From: Metallyticus violacea | Taxonomy: Eukaryota; Arthropoda; Insecta; Mantodea; Metallyticidae | NCBI GenBank assembly: GCA_030762175.1 | Contig: CM060833.1 | Span: 72,207,501-72,271,500 of the forward strand | DNA: 64,000 nt | Direction: 5' to 3' | Shown: piece by piece, positions 10,879 to 22,267 of the stretch | Layout: every line of letters starts with the position of its first letter | How positions within the stretch are numbered: position 1 is the stretch's first letter | The notes under the pieces: generated by a model | Seen by the model: only the letters and a program-made list of their open reading frames with translations | Databases searched by the model: none | Told to the model about the DNA's origin: nothing | Program-made: the position numbers and the translations under genes

Positions 10879-11180
10879 AGTCCTGGCGGTGTAGTGGTTA
10901 CCATACTTGCCTTCTAAACCCAAGATCGCGGTTTCAAATCCGGCCAGGATCCTTGGATTTTTTCGGGTGTAAAAATCCTAAGTATGGCTTCCTTCGGAAG
11001 GGAAGTAAAGCCGTGGGTCCCGTGTCATACATTTACGGCATGAAAAAGAACCTCAAGCCTGAAAGAAGAGGCCTCTGAGCAAAATTTGTCGACCGTTTCA
11101 CGCCCTGAATAGAATGAATGGGACGCTGATGACCTGTGATGTTAAAAGAGCGTCCGTAAATAAATAAATCAAATCTAAAA
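10879..11180 (+). mobile_element. SINE family 1 copy
   Basis: Complete tRNA-like head (AGTCCTGG start, GGTTTCAAATCC at the B-box position with one inserted or changed base, CCAGGATCC close), full body, and tail CCGTAAATAAATAAATCAAA. A poly-T run (11187-11204) follows. Confidence 0.88.
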
Positions 11181-11204
11181 AATCTTTTTTTTTTTTTTTT
11201 TTTG

Positions 11205-12290
11205 CAATGCAATTTTTGTACGGGCAGAAAAGTGGTAGCACGTCTGAGTTACAAAAAAAAAAATGTTTTCATCACATAAAGAATGTTAGTTCAAACCATA
11301 AAGGTATTCATACCAGAACTTTGCAAGGAGTCAAAGTAGCTGTTTAACATTAGTTAACGGATAGCAAAGACCGAGCTGGCGTCTCACCCCTATCGGAGTT
11401 GTTAATGTCATCAAAACAGCATCTTGGAAATATAAGAAGTTGTCATAACAAAGTAATCAAATTAAAATATAGTGTACGGAAGTTTAAGCAACGGTTCTTT
11501 CTTAAAAGAATGTGCATGTTAAAAATGAGAAATTTTCGGAAACATTTTACTGCTTAATAGTTACTCGTATACTTTGTTTAGTGTATTTTTATTAGCTTTA
11601 TTTTCTAAATGCAACGAAAAATTCAATGGTTTATCCCTTTCTTTTCTTTTGCCAGAATCTCTAAATATAGACTTTTGTTTGCAAACACGTTTATAATACA
11701 AACAAATGTTGTCTATTTTCTGAGTATGTTTTCTTAATAATCTTGTTTAGGCAAGAAACTTCAAGATGGTTCACAAAATGTCTATCTGACTGTTGTCTAT
11801 AAACGGCACATAACGAATTTTTACGAACGTTATTCATTAACTTAAATTGTATTGCCTGGCAGATAAATATATTTTATGTATTTTTTTAAAAAAAATGTGG
11901 GCTTTAAAGTGGTAACATGTTTTTAAACACATCATTCTCAACATCTCTGGAACAGAATTTGAGGAAAGCAGAGAATTATGAATTTAAAATGTTAATATTT
12001 CAGCAGTTTCAACGCAATGCTCAATATGTTGACAGAAGTTAACATTATTAAAGCCCTTTTGCGCACTTTTTTCCAAAATTAACGGTAGAGCAAAAAAAAA
12101 TGTGAAGTTCTTGAATGAGAATGAGAAAATCTATTAAAAGTAATTACGTTAAAAATGGATTCTCATAAAAATCTTTATTTTTCAGTAAGCTAATAAACAT
12201 TAACACAATTGTATGAAATAACATTTAAAGCTAAATTTAAACTTCCTATTTTTAAACTGTATAGGCAATACTAAATTGTTTGCTTTATTG
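11205..12290. other. intergenic, no gene seen
   Basis: AT-rich sequence, no recognisable coding or repeat family. Confidence 0.5.
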
Positions 12291-12295
12291 TGTTT

Positions 12296-12545
12296 TTAAA
12301 ATCGCGGAAAGAAGCTAACGTGACCACAAGGGTCGGTACAGCATGGCCTATGAGGAAATCTCCGATTTGGCCCGTAGTGGAAGATAGACCGGGTTGAATA
12401 CATTGCCTTCAAAGCACTTAAATAAAAAGCAAATGACCGTCGCCTCATCGCTTCTGTTCTGTGCCTCACTGGACGGCCACAAAAGATCAATGCCGCACTT
12501 TGAAAGTAACGTGTAAGCGTGAACAAACTCCTCAATGTCCAAATT
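12296..12545 (-). other. GC-richer island with two overlapping minus frames
   Basis: Two minus-strand frames overlap: one reads DIEEFVHAYTLLSKCGIDL then LWPSSEAQNRSDEATVICF (12542-12348), the other is Arg/Pro-rich (12535-12296). The composition contrast with the AT-rich flanks suggests former coding sequence or an old repeat. No family recognised and no clear splice sites seen. Confidence 0.25.
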
Positions 12546-12549
12546 TACC

Positions 12550-13910
12550 TCTTATTTCTTCTAAAATATTATTTATAACAAAAGTATAGCTGATAAGGGT
12601 AGTAAGTTTTTAACAAATCTTCATGTTCGAATGTTACTGCATAATCTTTATTCTGAAATAACACAGAACAGCTGTTAAGGTCAATATAAGAAATACACTA
12701 CAGCTCCTAGTTTAAAACTCTAAGTCAATGGCGTAAACGCCTCCACTTCGAAATTTTCAACATAAAAATAAATGTTATTGTACTTAAATACCAGTATTTT
12801 TAGAAAGTCTCCTATTTCTTTTCGAAAAAATTGGAAATTTTCTAAAAAAAAGTAACAAGTGCTGAAATGTAAATGTTTGTTTATAAATCGTAAATTATAC
12901 CTTATTATTCTTGGAAACTTGCACTATATTCTCGTTTCACACAACTCACTCCAAATAAGAATTTCATGGAATATTTCCATACCAAATAGGAATTCAAGTG
13001 CCCTTTTACGCCAAAGCGTTTTAATATATTTGCAATATTGGAGCATGTGTGTTGCAGAGAAATGCTTAGAATGAAACGAGTGGAATAAATGAGAGCGTGT
13101 TCCAGTATACTAGCCATCTTTTCCATATAATATTCATTTGTTATACTGCAGAATTGTGAGAAACGGAAACTTTGTTTTTATTTGTATTGCAAATGCATTT
13201 CAAGTAATATTAACTAAGATTTTTTTTGCTTTGTTTTGTTCTACTGAAGTAATGTTTTTAGTTTATTATTTAAATTATGTTATGTTTATCTTTTGACACA
13301 AATTTAAAACACAATTTCATATTGAATATTAAGATATAAATTATTTTACCTAAATAAATATTTTGTCAAAAATTACTAAAAGCATTTTTTAAAATGTGGT
13401 TTTCTTCGTCATTCTTGGATAGTGCCATATTTTTGCAATAGATTTTTTAATGTTATCGTTAGTTCAAAAGCTTCTTAAAATCGATATCAATAAAACATGA
13501 GCTTGTATGCTTTACCATAGGAAAATTAGCGGTAGCATTTTATTTTAAAATTCACTTTATGGATTTTATGCTATGCAAAATTGCTTATATAATTGTATTT
13601 TGTCATTTTCGAATATCTTTTAGAGCTATTTTGCCTTGTAAGCTGTTATTTAGAAACTCTTATTTTTAAATTTAATGTTATTATCACTGACAACGCTTTT
13701 GAAAAAGTTAGATTGTTTCGTTTGGATACCAAAAAGTGGTATCAAATTACACGCTCGGGAGAAATTTTGACCAAAGTTAATCATTCTTCATATAAAACTT
13801 TATTAGACGCTTAACAGTTCCTTGTAAGAAATAAAGGCTATAAATTAATATATAGATAAATGAAAATAATATTGTTACAGTAAATGCCATATGAAACTTA
13901 ATTAATATTT
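12550..13910. other. intergenic, no gene seen
   Basis: AT-rich. Small frames (for example 13593-13814 plus) have no recognisable motif. Confidence 0.45.
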
Positions 13911-13911
13911 T

Positions 13912-14196
13912 ATATATATATAATATTAATGAAACATAAAAATAAAGAAACACTATTAACAATGTAACAAATAAACACTAATAATAAAAGTAGATAAAGA
14001 TAAAACACAGAGAAAGAGTCACACTTGAAACTGCTATATTTCGAACTACTGAGAGTTCTTTAATGGCTATGTCTAGCTTCTTGCCATTGAAGAACTCGCA
14101 GTAGTTCGAAATATAGCAGTTTCAAGTGTGACTCTTTCTCTGTGTTTTATCTTTATCTACTTTTATTATTAGTGTTTATTTATTTATATATATAAG
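13912..14196. mobile_element. Penelope-like 3' ends as head-to-head palindrome (copy B)
   Basis: Two 5'-truncated copies of the 3' module joined at their 5' ends. The left arm (13969-14067, minus orientation) and right arm (14083-14181, plus) match at 97 of 99 positions around a 15-nt spacer (14068-14082). The left copy continues to the natural 3' end seen in copy A (GAAACATAAAAATAAAG in reverse) and reaches a TA run at 13912-13923. The right copy stops earlier and also meets a TA run (14186-14193). The spacer TCTAGCTTCTT is itself the upstream continuation of the right copy as in copy A. Confidence 0.8.
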
Positions 14197-14199
14197 GAT

Positions 14200-15905
14200 T
14201 CTCTGACTTGCTTACGATGGTTGGATAGTAATTAATAGTTTTCAAAAATGTCAGGAAGGCGTTGTTTGTTAACGCTTTTACCTGATTTAGCTAAAATTTA
14301 ATTGTAAATGCAGAAACTTTAACATGCTATAAAATAATTTAGTAGTAGTTTGTTGTACAGGCTATAGGGAAAGTCGTGGTAAATAATATAACAAATGTGT
14401 GCCGTTTATTTCGTACCTCATACATATTTATGCTTAATTGTTTTTCAATAGAATCCAAGGTGAAGGTTCAACTATAGGTTTCATGGCATAGTTGATGCGT
14501 CTGGTTATCACAGTGTTTAACGGCTTTAAAATTTTAACATACACTTACTATTTTCGTACCAAAACCCATTGTGCAATGATAATATATTCCATTAATGGCT
14601 GCTGTACTGCTCTTAAAGTTTGGAAATACGGAATTTATTATATTTTGCTGTCTGAAGATATAAAGATTCGGTGCATAAGAAATTGCCTATAGAAATTATG
14701 TGTAAGCTTGAGAATTTTATATATATAACATAATCACGCGATGTTAAATCATAATTTTAAGGTTTTTGGTACCTTAATATTTAGCACTATGCTAAGATCA
14801 AATGAACAATGACAGAGTAAATATTATTTATAACTTAAAATAAGACATATTTGAAAGGCTTATTTGTATGTATTACTCCATTAGTTTATCCTAACAAATA
14901 AATTTATAAAAATCTATAAAATGCTCCAAAGCATATTATTTCTTTAAATTTAAATATAAATTTAATTTTAACCAATACAAAATTAGCAAATAGAAAGCAT
15001 GAAAATACATAAAAACGAATATTTTTAGCACTGAAGCTTATATTTGACTTCGTTTTATTAATAAAAACTACTAGGACTACAATAGGCTATAGTCTTAATT
15101 CAAAACCTCCCTTTAAAAAATAGTTAAATAAAGCACTCGGCTCTAAAATCTCTTCTTGTAAACCACAATAATAATACCATTTGCTGCATTAAAAACTGTT
15201 AATAATTTCTTGTTTTTCCAGGATAAAAACATGATGTATATTTTCAGTACTAAGACTATGAAAGTATTACACGAATTTTTAACTCCTTTTCTTTTTCGTA
15301 AAATTTATTACGGATATTGAATTGCTGCATACATGAAATTATGCGCGTATGGAAAAGTGCAGGTGGTTGATTTGTTCAAAATTTTGTGATAATGCTAGTA
15401 TACATGCACATATGTGTATATACAGGAGCTGCATACATCTTATATTATTCCAAGATTTATAGCAGAAATAGTTTATTAAGGTTAAAAAAAGATTCTTTTT
15501 TTAGTGTTACAGACCTATAAAAGAAAATGACATGCTTTCTTATGGGCATTTCAATACGCTTAGAATATAATATTTCATTGATATTTTAAAATAAATTCAT
15601 ATTATGCTTAAAATTTACACTTTGCTAAGGGAAAAAAAATCAGTACCAGAACTTGGAGTTTTATAGATTTTTAAAGTTACTAAATATAACACATATTTTT
15701 ACTTACGAAGAAATCGTTTTTTTTAAAAAAGTGCTTCATTACTTGTATCATAAAAAACAAATTAAACATCGCATGAACTTTACATATTCGCAAATTTGAT
15801 TTCTGAAATTATGCGTTAGTTTTTAGTTTTCGTGTTAAAATATTATCCGTTGAGACATTTATAAGGATATTAATTTTGTAAATACAAAAAAATTTGTAGA
15901 TTTTA
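14200..15905. other. intergenic, no gene seen
   Basis: Strongly AT-rich; small open frames look random in composition. Confidence 0.5.
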
Positions 15906-16058
15906 CAACATTTAACGCCGTTTTATCTTGGAATGTTCCGCCGAGTTCCCACTGCTGTTAAAGCTTGGATGCAGTGGAGAATGATGAGATTCGCATGCAA
16001 CTGTGCAGGAATGTTTCGATGTGCTCGACATGCAAGAAATCTGAGAGCGGAGACCTAC

Positions 16059-16240
16059 CTGTAGATGAGCGCCGTGTGCCTGCAGTGTCAGATTGACTTC
16101 GCAGACTGCTAGCTCGCACGTTCCCGCCGCGGTGCCTATAGCCACCACCGTCGTGACGTCACGACCAATCACTGCTCGTCTCGTTAGCACGCTCGCGCCA
16201 TGCACTTGTGCACATACACCTACATTCATCTTTGGACATT
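16059..16240 (-). promoter_or_regulatory. candidate CpG-rich promoter and first exon (minus strand)
   Basis: The patch from about 15930 to 16230 is the only CpG-rich interval in the window. It holds a perfect cAMP-response element TGACGTCA (16154-16161) and, 3 bp away, CCAAT (16165-16169; ATTGG on the minus strand). Reading the minus strand, a GC-rich stretch without ATG follows and ends in CTACAG/GTAGGTCT, a near-consensus splice donor (exon end 16059, intron from 16058). This is what a 5' untranslated first exon of a host gene would look like. No TATA box is evident. The 105-codon minus frame (16229-15912) reads straight through the donor and is probably incidental. Orientation and start site are inferred only. 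Confidence 0.4.
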
Positions 16241-16592
16241 AAGTTCTATCGACTAACCTTATCTACCAATAGAAACAATGTTAATGTAACTTGCTCGATT
16301 TCTTTCCATTTTTAAAGCAGCACTCTTACTACATGCATTCGTCCTAATTTACTTGATATAAAATATAAACTTTTACATAATGTAAAAAGTATGGTTTCTA
16401 TGAATAAAATTAAATACATACAATATAAATTTAATTTAATATAATTTGGGAGTATATTTAATATAAACAATATTTATTCTTATTACAACTATGTACGATT
16501 TCGTCTGTATATTTAAATTGCACCCTATTCTTCAATTACTGTAAATAGAATATCTTTAAAAGTATTTGTATGGAAAACTACTTTTCTTTAAA

Positions 16593-16612
16593 TGACCTTT
16601 GACCTTTGACTT
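16593..16612 (-). promoter_or_regulatory. triple DR1 nuclear-receptor half-sites
   Basis: On the minus strand AAGTCA A AGGTCA A AGGTCA: two perfect and one near-perfect half-sites, each spaced by 1 bp. A perfect DR1 is a classical site for HNF4, RXR/USP and COUP/SVP-type receptors. It is about 430 bp upstream of the CRE/CCAAT patch in the inferred direction of transcription. Confidence 0.4.
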
Positions 16613-16619
16613 CTGATCT

Positions 16620-17135
16620 AGAACCATCACATATCACAATTCTGGTAAAAGTAAAATGTTATTTCTTCAACATTTGACATTTTAAAATTCATCACAACGT
16701 ACAAATACAAACTATTTCAGTAAATATACTTAATGAGCATTTAATTACGTGTTGATTTTTTTTCCATTAACAATATGTCATATGCTCAGTTGCTGCCAAA
16801 TTGTTTACTTATTTATTTTTAAATATTATATAATTTTTTTGTTATTTTGGATAGTGTTTCTCTACAATTGCTTATTTGTCAGAACTAGTAACGTTTAATA
16901 TGGGCAATAGTAAAGAAAAAAGCAGAAAAATGCAATGGTAAACATTAAAAGCTAATGATGTCATTGCAGTAAAACATTTCTCACGCTTATGAAAAGGATT
17001 GTTAATAACTCATCTTAAACTTATTTCAGCTAAAAGAGTAGACATTATGAGGTAATCTGTAAATTATATCTACGGACTAATTAAAACAGTTATTAGTTTT
17101 GCTCAATCTCACATTAGGCATTAATATGATTCGTC
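16620..17135. other. intergenic, no gene seen
   Basis: AT-rich; nothing recognised. Confidence 0.5.
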
Positions 17136-17139
17136 TTAA

Positions 17140-17375
17140 TTACTGGGGCATCAGAAGCGGTGGACACTGATGATACATGAGTGAAATTTAAACTGGGAAA
17201 GGATTTTTTTAAAGGAAGAAAGCGTTCCAGACCTAAGTTTAGGGTACCTGCCATTTATGAGGACTGGGGAAAACCTGGAAAAAATCCTTAGTCAGGGAAG
17301 ACGGCCCTGGTGGGAATAGCACCCCAGACCTCCCGCTCGCGAGTGCGCGCCTTTATGACATTGGTCATCTGTGAC
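17140..17375 (-). mobile_element. SINE family 2 copy
   Basis: Reverse orientation. Shares with the 21.8 kb copy the blocks CCCTAAACTTAGGTCTGGAA, TCATAAATGGCA, CCAGG...TTTTCC and the tRNA-like head with anticodon-side sequence GCGAGCGGGAGGTCTGGGGT. 3' tail shortened. Confidence 0.75.
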
Positions 17376-17379
17376 AGTT

Positions 17380-18040
17380 AATATTAAATGATTTTCCTAA
17401 TAGCATAAGCACGGTTATCATATTGACACTGTAATTGATACAGGCTAGTTTTAACCACCACTAAGCAATTAAAAACATTGATTAATGATAGTTAAAGTTC
17501 TTCATTTAATAAATAGAAGACGAAAATGGACATCATATGGACCGTATATAACACGAATAGCCTTCTTCTGCAATTATAAAATGTTAATAATTTTAGATCC
17601 GTTACTCCAAATATGTACACCAAAGATAAAATATTACCGGAAAAGGCATAATAAGATATCTATAGATACAATTTGTCTTAATTGACTTAAAAATAAATGG
17701 CACAAGAAAGTTTTAACAAATGGATTCAATATAACGGTTCTGTTAACTTAGAAACCAGTGACGTAACAAGTAATGTGGCATGGTGAAAATTATAATTTTA
17801 AAATTGTTTTATAAAGTAAGAAGAATTAACTGAGTCTTATCATTATTCGACTTAAAACCATTGCATTGAACCATTTGGAAACATTTGTTAATTAAGAATC
17901 CATAAATAATTGTAGGTGTTACCAATCGCTCATGATTAGAAAATAAATATAACTTTTCTTTTTTGTTAATTATGATAATTAGTTAATAGATCCATAAATA
18001 AAATAGAATCACAATTCAGATTATAATGTAAATCATTAAT
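17380..18040. other. intergenic, no gene seen
   Basis: AT-rich sequence between the SINE and the LINE remnant; small frame at 17485-17685 has no motif. Confidence 0.45.
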
Positions 18041-18049
18041 TAAAAAAAA

Positions 18050-19935
18050 GGCAAGACAAAATCCTGTGAGATCTAAAATTTACTTTAGCAACGGTAGAGT
18101 TTTCTCCTTTTCTACGATCTGTAAGATTATATTCTATTGCTTTTAATTCATTGCAGAGTTTAGAACAAATGGTCGTATGGGTTACACATTCGAAAGCCTT
18201 AGACAAGTCAGAGAACACAGAGCCTTTCTGATGTTGCCAGCCTTGGGTCGCGTGTTGCGCGCACTGTCTATTACACTGGGGGTTTTCCGTTCTAAAACTC
18301 CCGCATTACTTACACTTGATTGATAGTAACATGCACTATGATTACCACTAACCATGTAATAAGTGGTGTTGACAGTGGTGTCCATCCGCATTCAGATATT
18401 CCTGGATTTTCGGATGAAATTTTCATTCACACGCATAAGTTCTTGCATAATGTTCATAATTTCTGTTCTTATATTGTCCTTAAGTTTGTCTATGGTGTGG
18501 GGATTTTTCCTAATTAAGTGAAACCATACCTCAAATTATTAAATGCTGGACAACAACACCATCAACAATATTTTGTAAAATCCAGTTACAGAAAGTTACT
18601 AGGTTTTCGTCGTCACAAGATTGTAATTCATGAACTATAGTCATTCTGTACGGTTTCAATTATTAAAAGTTTAGCAGCCCCTATACTGTGCAACGCATCT
18701 TAGAGACTTTTTGGAGGGCGTTCGAAAGATACATCAATTTCGTCAATTTTTTCCTCCGTTATTTGCTTCTTAGGTTTAGCGTTTAGCGATCCCGCTGTCC
18801 TAAACTCATTAACCATACATCTAACAGTTTCTCTATCTGAAACGGAATACCAGGAAATTTTTCCTGAAATTGTCACACGCCTGTCTTCATAATTCGGTTT
18901 TTACGTATGTGTCGTACATAAAAATCCTTTGTTCAAGCGTGAATTTTTCGTTAGGTATTTCAGTGAACTAATAAGAATATTTTAATGTTTTTCGCACACA
19001 ATTGAGATGTCTTGAATAAACTTTCACTTTTGTGATACACAAGGAACAAACAAATCTGTACAGCTCGAACAGAAGGCAGTAACTGACACAGTATAACAAC
19101 CGATAAACGTAGTCTTGAGCGGGTCATTCACCGCTAGTGAACTACTGGAACAGTACCGAGGTCACTGCAGTGCAAGCAAACTGGACATATACGCAATCTA
19201 TGGTGCAGTTATAAATGGAATGCACGGTACTATCACAATTTTCAAACTCCGTGACTACTGACTGTATCACATGCAATTGCATTTAAAATAGATAACTTTG
19301 ATCTAAAACTAAATTGGGACGCAGAGAATAATTTATTTGATTCGAAATAATTAGTCAAATACCTACTCATTATAATCTCCAAAAATTTTGCAAATATAGA
19401 AACAATTGCTATAGACAATTGTCAACAATGTTAGGATCACTTTTTTTAACACAGGGATAACTTCAGATATTTTAAGAGAATAAGGAAATATACCTGTGAT
19501 CAAACATTGATTGATAGAAAAGGTTAACTGATCAATGAATAAGGAATTGCAATCTTGGTTAATTCACAATTGCGTTCACAAACATCATTACACTTTGAAC
19601 CTTTTACGTGCTGTGCAATATTGTAAAATTCACAGTGTATAACTATTTTCCACCAAAATCATTTGTTTTAGGTAAATTTAGCATTATATCACGAGTTCAT
19701 AGAAATTTCATGAGAACTATTGGCCTGATTTGATATATACTTTACAGATTATTATTATTAAATTTAATAATTTATTAATTATTAAATTCGTTGACTTTAA
19801 TACTCAAGTCACGGATTTTGCCAGCATTATTTCTCATAGCAGCAATAACCTTCCAAGCAGACTTGCATTTATTATAAATATAAACTGACATTTAGCCTCC
19901 TTTATAGCTTTAGCATAATTTTTTCGCAATTTGAT
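18050..19935 (-). mobile_element. LINE reverse transcriptase remnant, split by a DNA transposon
   Basis: Minus-strand translation gives, in order: pre-RT linker YAKAIKEAK, then NKCKSAWKVIAAMRNNAG and KIRDLSIKVNEFNN (about 19935-19780); RT finger region IPYSLIDQLTFSINQ and GIFPYSLKISEVIPVLKKSD (about 19530-19430); FAKFLEIIMSRYLTNYFES (about 19390-19335); QFSFRSKLS (about 19315-19290); then, after about 1 kb of foreign sequence, VFSDLSKAFECVTHT (about 18213-18170) near the RT catalytic block. Frameshifts and stops occur throughout. The domain order fits a jockey/CR1-type non-LTR element. Downstream RT blocks are gone. Confidence 0.7.
18230..19265 (-). mobile_element. DUF4817-type Tc1/mariner transposon inside the LINE, internally deleted
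   Basis: Minus-strand pieces in order: FTEIPNEKFTLEQRIFMYDT (about 18965-18905), a stop, CDNFRKNF, then RETVRCMVNEFRTAGSLNAK (about 18834-18775) and ITEEKIDEI with SFERPPKSLR (helix-turn-helix and linker), then a jump to CDDENLVTFCNWILQNIVDG (about 18625-18565), and a further jump to the C-terminal DKLKDNIRTEIMNIMQEL and RVNENFIRK (about 18490-18410). The catalytic DDE core is missing between the last two pieces. The element lies between adjacent RT blocks, so it inserted after the LINE. Exact termini and target duplication could not be fixed by eye. Confidence 0.6.
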
Positions 19936-19939
19936 GGCC

Positions 19940-20360
19940 ACTGTAAATAATTATAAATTTTAAAATTTTGTGCTCTCGTTATATTACATATTATCTTTAA
20001 TTCTCTTAATTTTATCTTATTTTATGCTGATTTTAGGCTTTAAAGATTATAAACAACATAAAATTAGTGCAAAAAAAAACAGATGGATTAAGGACAGTAA
20101 AGCAGAAGAGAGAGAGGGACAGAATTTTAAACCAGGCATTAAAAATATCAAAAGCAAGAGTTAGTGAGTAGTTCAAGAGAGGATTGAAAATAGAATGGGA
20201 GAGAAAAGTATGTTGCAATATGTGAAAGGATATGCTTGGGCAAGAACCGGAGTTAGAAAGTGTATTAGTAGTTGTTCCTTTCAACGGTTGTTGTCCACCT
20301 TTTACTAAGGGCATATATTCCCAGGCGGTAAAAATTACTACCCTGAGCATGAAAGACAAT
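19940..20360. other. intergenic, no gene seen
   Basis: A plus frame (19970-20164) and a minus frame (20359-20033) overlap; neither shows a recognisable motif beyond the transposase fragment beginning at 20365. Confidence 0.4.
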
Positions 20361-20364
20361 CAGT

Positions 20365-20650
20365 CAGTTTCGATGGTCTCCATGAATGATCTCATCCACT
20401 AGAATGTTGCATGGAGTCACTGCAGTGGCCTCTCCGCTTTTCATCAGTTCAATGAGATTTGCTCTTCAGCTTCCGTGCAGCACAAACTCAACGTCTCATA
20501 GTGCTGATATCCGCTGATGCATGTCCCTTAAAACTTTTTCAGTCTTTCATGAATGCAAATCGCATTTTCACCTTTCGCTTTCAGGAATTCTACCACAGCT
20601 CACTTTCTTATATGCAAGTCAATATCAGCTATTTTTAAAACGATGCAGTG
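20365..20650 (-). pseudogene. mariner (SETMAR-type) transposase N-terminal fragment
   Basis: Minus strand reads AVVEFLKAKGENAICIHERL (about 20605-20545), then in shifted frames ADIS.M and DEIIHGDHRKLTDCL (about 20400-20355). This is the first helix-turn-helix (HTH_48) and the following linker of mariner transposases. Several frame breaks; the catalytic domain is absent. Confidence 0.55.
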
Positions 20651-20659
20651 CTGTTGCCT

Positions 20660-21535
20660 GTTGACTTAAGATGCTATTATTGCCCAGAACTTTATAAGAA
20701 GTTTTGGAGAATCGCGCCAAATTCACAAGTATCACATTGCCAGATTATTTAAGTAGAAATTAAATAGGAGGTATTACTTTCTGACTGAAGCACTCATTAA
20801 GTTTATTGTATAACCAATATAAATTATGTAAAAATATTTTAAATTTAAAAACTAAACCATTCATTCCACTAATACTGGTATGTATAAGGAGAAATGACAT
20901 TGATCAACAAATTATTTCGTAGCCGTACTAACATATACCTGTATAAAGCAAACGAAATACTGTATCACGATTAGAGAAAGAGCCTTTGTTTTATATATTA
21001 TGAAAAGGAATAAAATGACATTTAAACTTTTTTGTCACATCATAGCTTACAAAACAACGATATAAAAGTGTTCTATTTTCATAATAAAAACTATTTCAGC
21101 AATAAGAGTTGATGTGTTTGAAGTTATTTTTTAATATCCTCTCGTTTAATTTTAATAATAAAGTGTGCGCTACTTTTAAATAAAACTGCATAGCGTTAAA
21201 ACATAATTCATATTTACAGAACGCTACAATAGTCGAACGTGGACACCTAATTACACTAAGATACTATGTTAAAACCTCAAGCATATTTTTGTTCTATTTA
21301 ACATGCTGTTACTTGTTGTACTCAGAACATCCCTGTGTCTCTGTAAAGTGTATCCAGATATATACTGAATAGTGAATGTTTACTTGCGTTATTTTTGTTA
21401 CTGTAAAGTTCAAAAACAATTTAAGAAACATGTCCAAGCATTAACGTTAAATTAACAATTAATACTTTTTTCTTTGAAAAAATATGTTGAAGTCCAAAGT
21501 CCTTGCACTTGTCTGTGGTTTGTTGACAGACAGAA
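20660..21535. other. intergenic, no gene seen
   Basis: AT-rich, nothing recognised. Confidence 0.5.
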
Positions 21536-21539
21536 AAGG

Positions 21540-21665
21540 AGTGTACTATTTCGATTTTCCAGCAGGATTCTTTAACAGCACTGTTCCAGTGTTCAAAGAT
21601 AAAATTATCAATAAGATGGTTCCCTAATTCTCCTGACCTAATCGATATGAGTTTTAACTCTGGGG
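21540..21665 (+). pseudogene. Tc1/mariner transposase catalytic scrap
   Basis: Plus strand reads FQQDSLTALFQ (about 21555-21588) and about 15 residues later WFPNSPDLIDMSF (about 21618-21656). FQQD carries the second catalytic Asp and the NSPDL block precedes the third acidic residue of the DDE domain. Very short and degenerate. Confidence 0.5.
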
Positions 21666-21828
21666 CACGTTAACTTGTACAGTGAGATTATTTGATTTAC
21701 AGTCTGCCTGAGGGCAGCTGTTTACTGGGAATGTACAGCTGTTGCAACCGAAAATGGCAGGTGGATTCACCTCCATAAAGTTAGTATTTTATGCTATTAT
21801 TAATATTTTTACGAAAAGCAAAAAGACC

Positions 21829-22104
21829 GCCACGGATAGCCTAAGTCGTTAAGGCGAGGACTCGTGAGCGGAAGGTCTGTGATTCGAATCCCACCAGGAC
21901 CGTCCTCCCTAACTGAGGTTTTTTCCAGGTTTTACTCATAAACGGCAAATGCAGGAGAGGAACCCTAAACTTAGGCCTGGAACGATTCCTTCCTTAAAAA
22001 GTCTTTTCCCAATATATCATTTCCTCTCATATATCATCAGTGTTCACCGCCTGTGGTGCCTCAGTAGTAAAATCAGGCGTTAAACACCATTCAAAATAGT
22101 AGTA

Positions 22105-22134
<30 letters not shown>
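21829..22134 (+). mobile_element. SINE family 2, best copy
   Basis: tRNA-like head with A-box-like AGCCTAAGTCGTTAAGGCG and B box GATTCGAATCC (21882-21892), body blocks CCCTAACTGAGG, AAACGGCAAATGC, CCCTAAACTTAGGCCTGGAA, and 3' block GGCGTTAAACACCATTCAA followed by a trinucleotide tail of AGT then AAT units (22098-22134). The simple-repeat tail suggests LINE-mediated mobilisation by an element with a trinucleotide 3' end. Confidence 0.85.
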
Positions 22135-22139
<5 letters not shown>

Positions 22140-22267
22140 TCATAAAACTATGCTGTGTTTAAACTGATAACAATAAGCCCTAATTTATGTCTTAAGAGAT
22201 GCTGAAAATGATGCCACTCAGCTGCAATACATTGCCGGCATCTGCATAGCAAATTCCTGTATATCAT

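Noticed and set aside
15912..16229. 105-codon minus-strand frame in the CpG-rich patch
   Set aside because: No domain; open probably because of GC-rich composition, and it reads through the candidate splice donor. Promoter-like features explain the patch better.
16180..16240. Plus-strand start with ATG at 16200
   Set aside because: No open frame of note follows; the donor match and CCAAT/CRE layout favour the minus strand.
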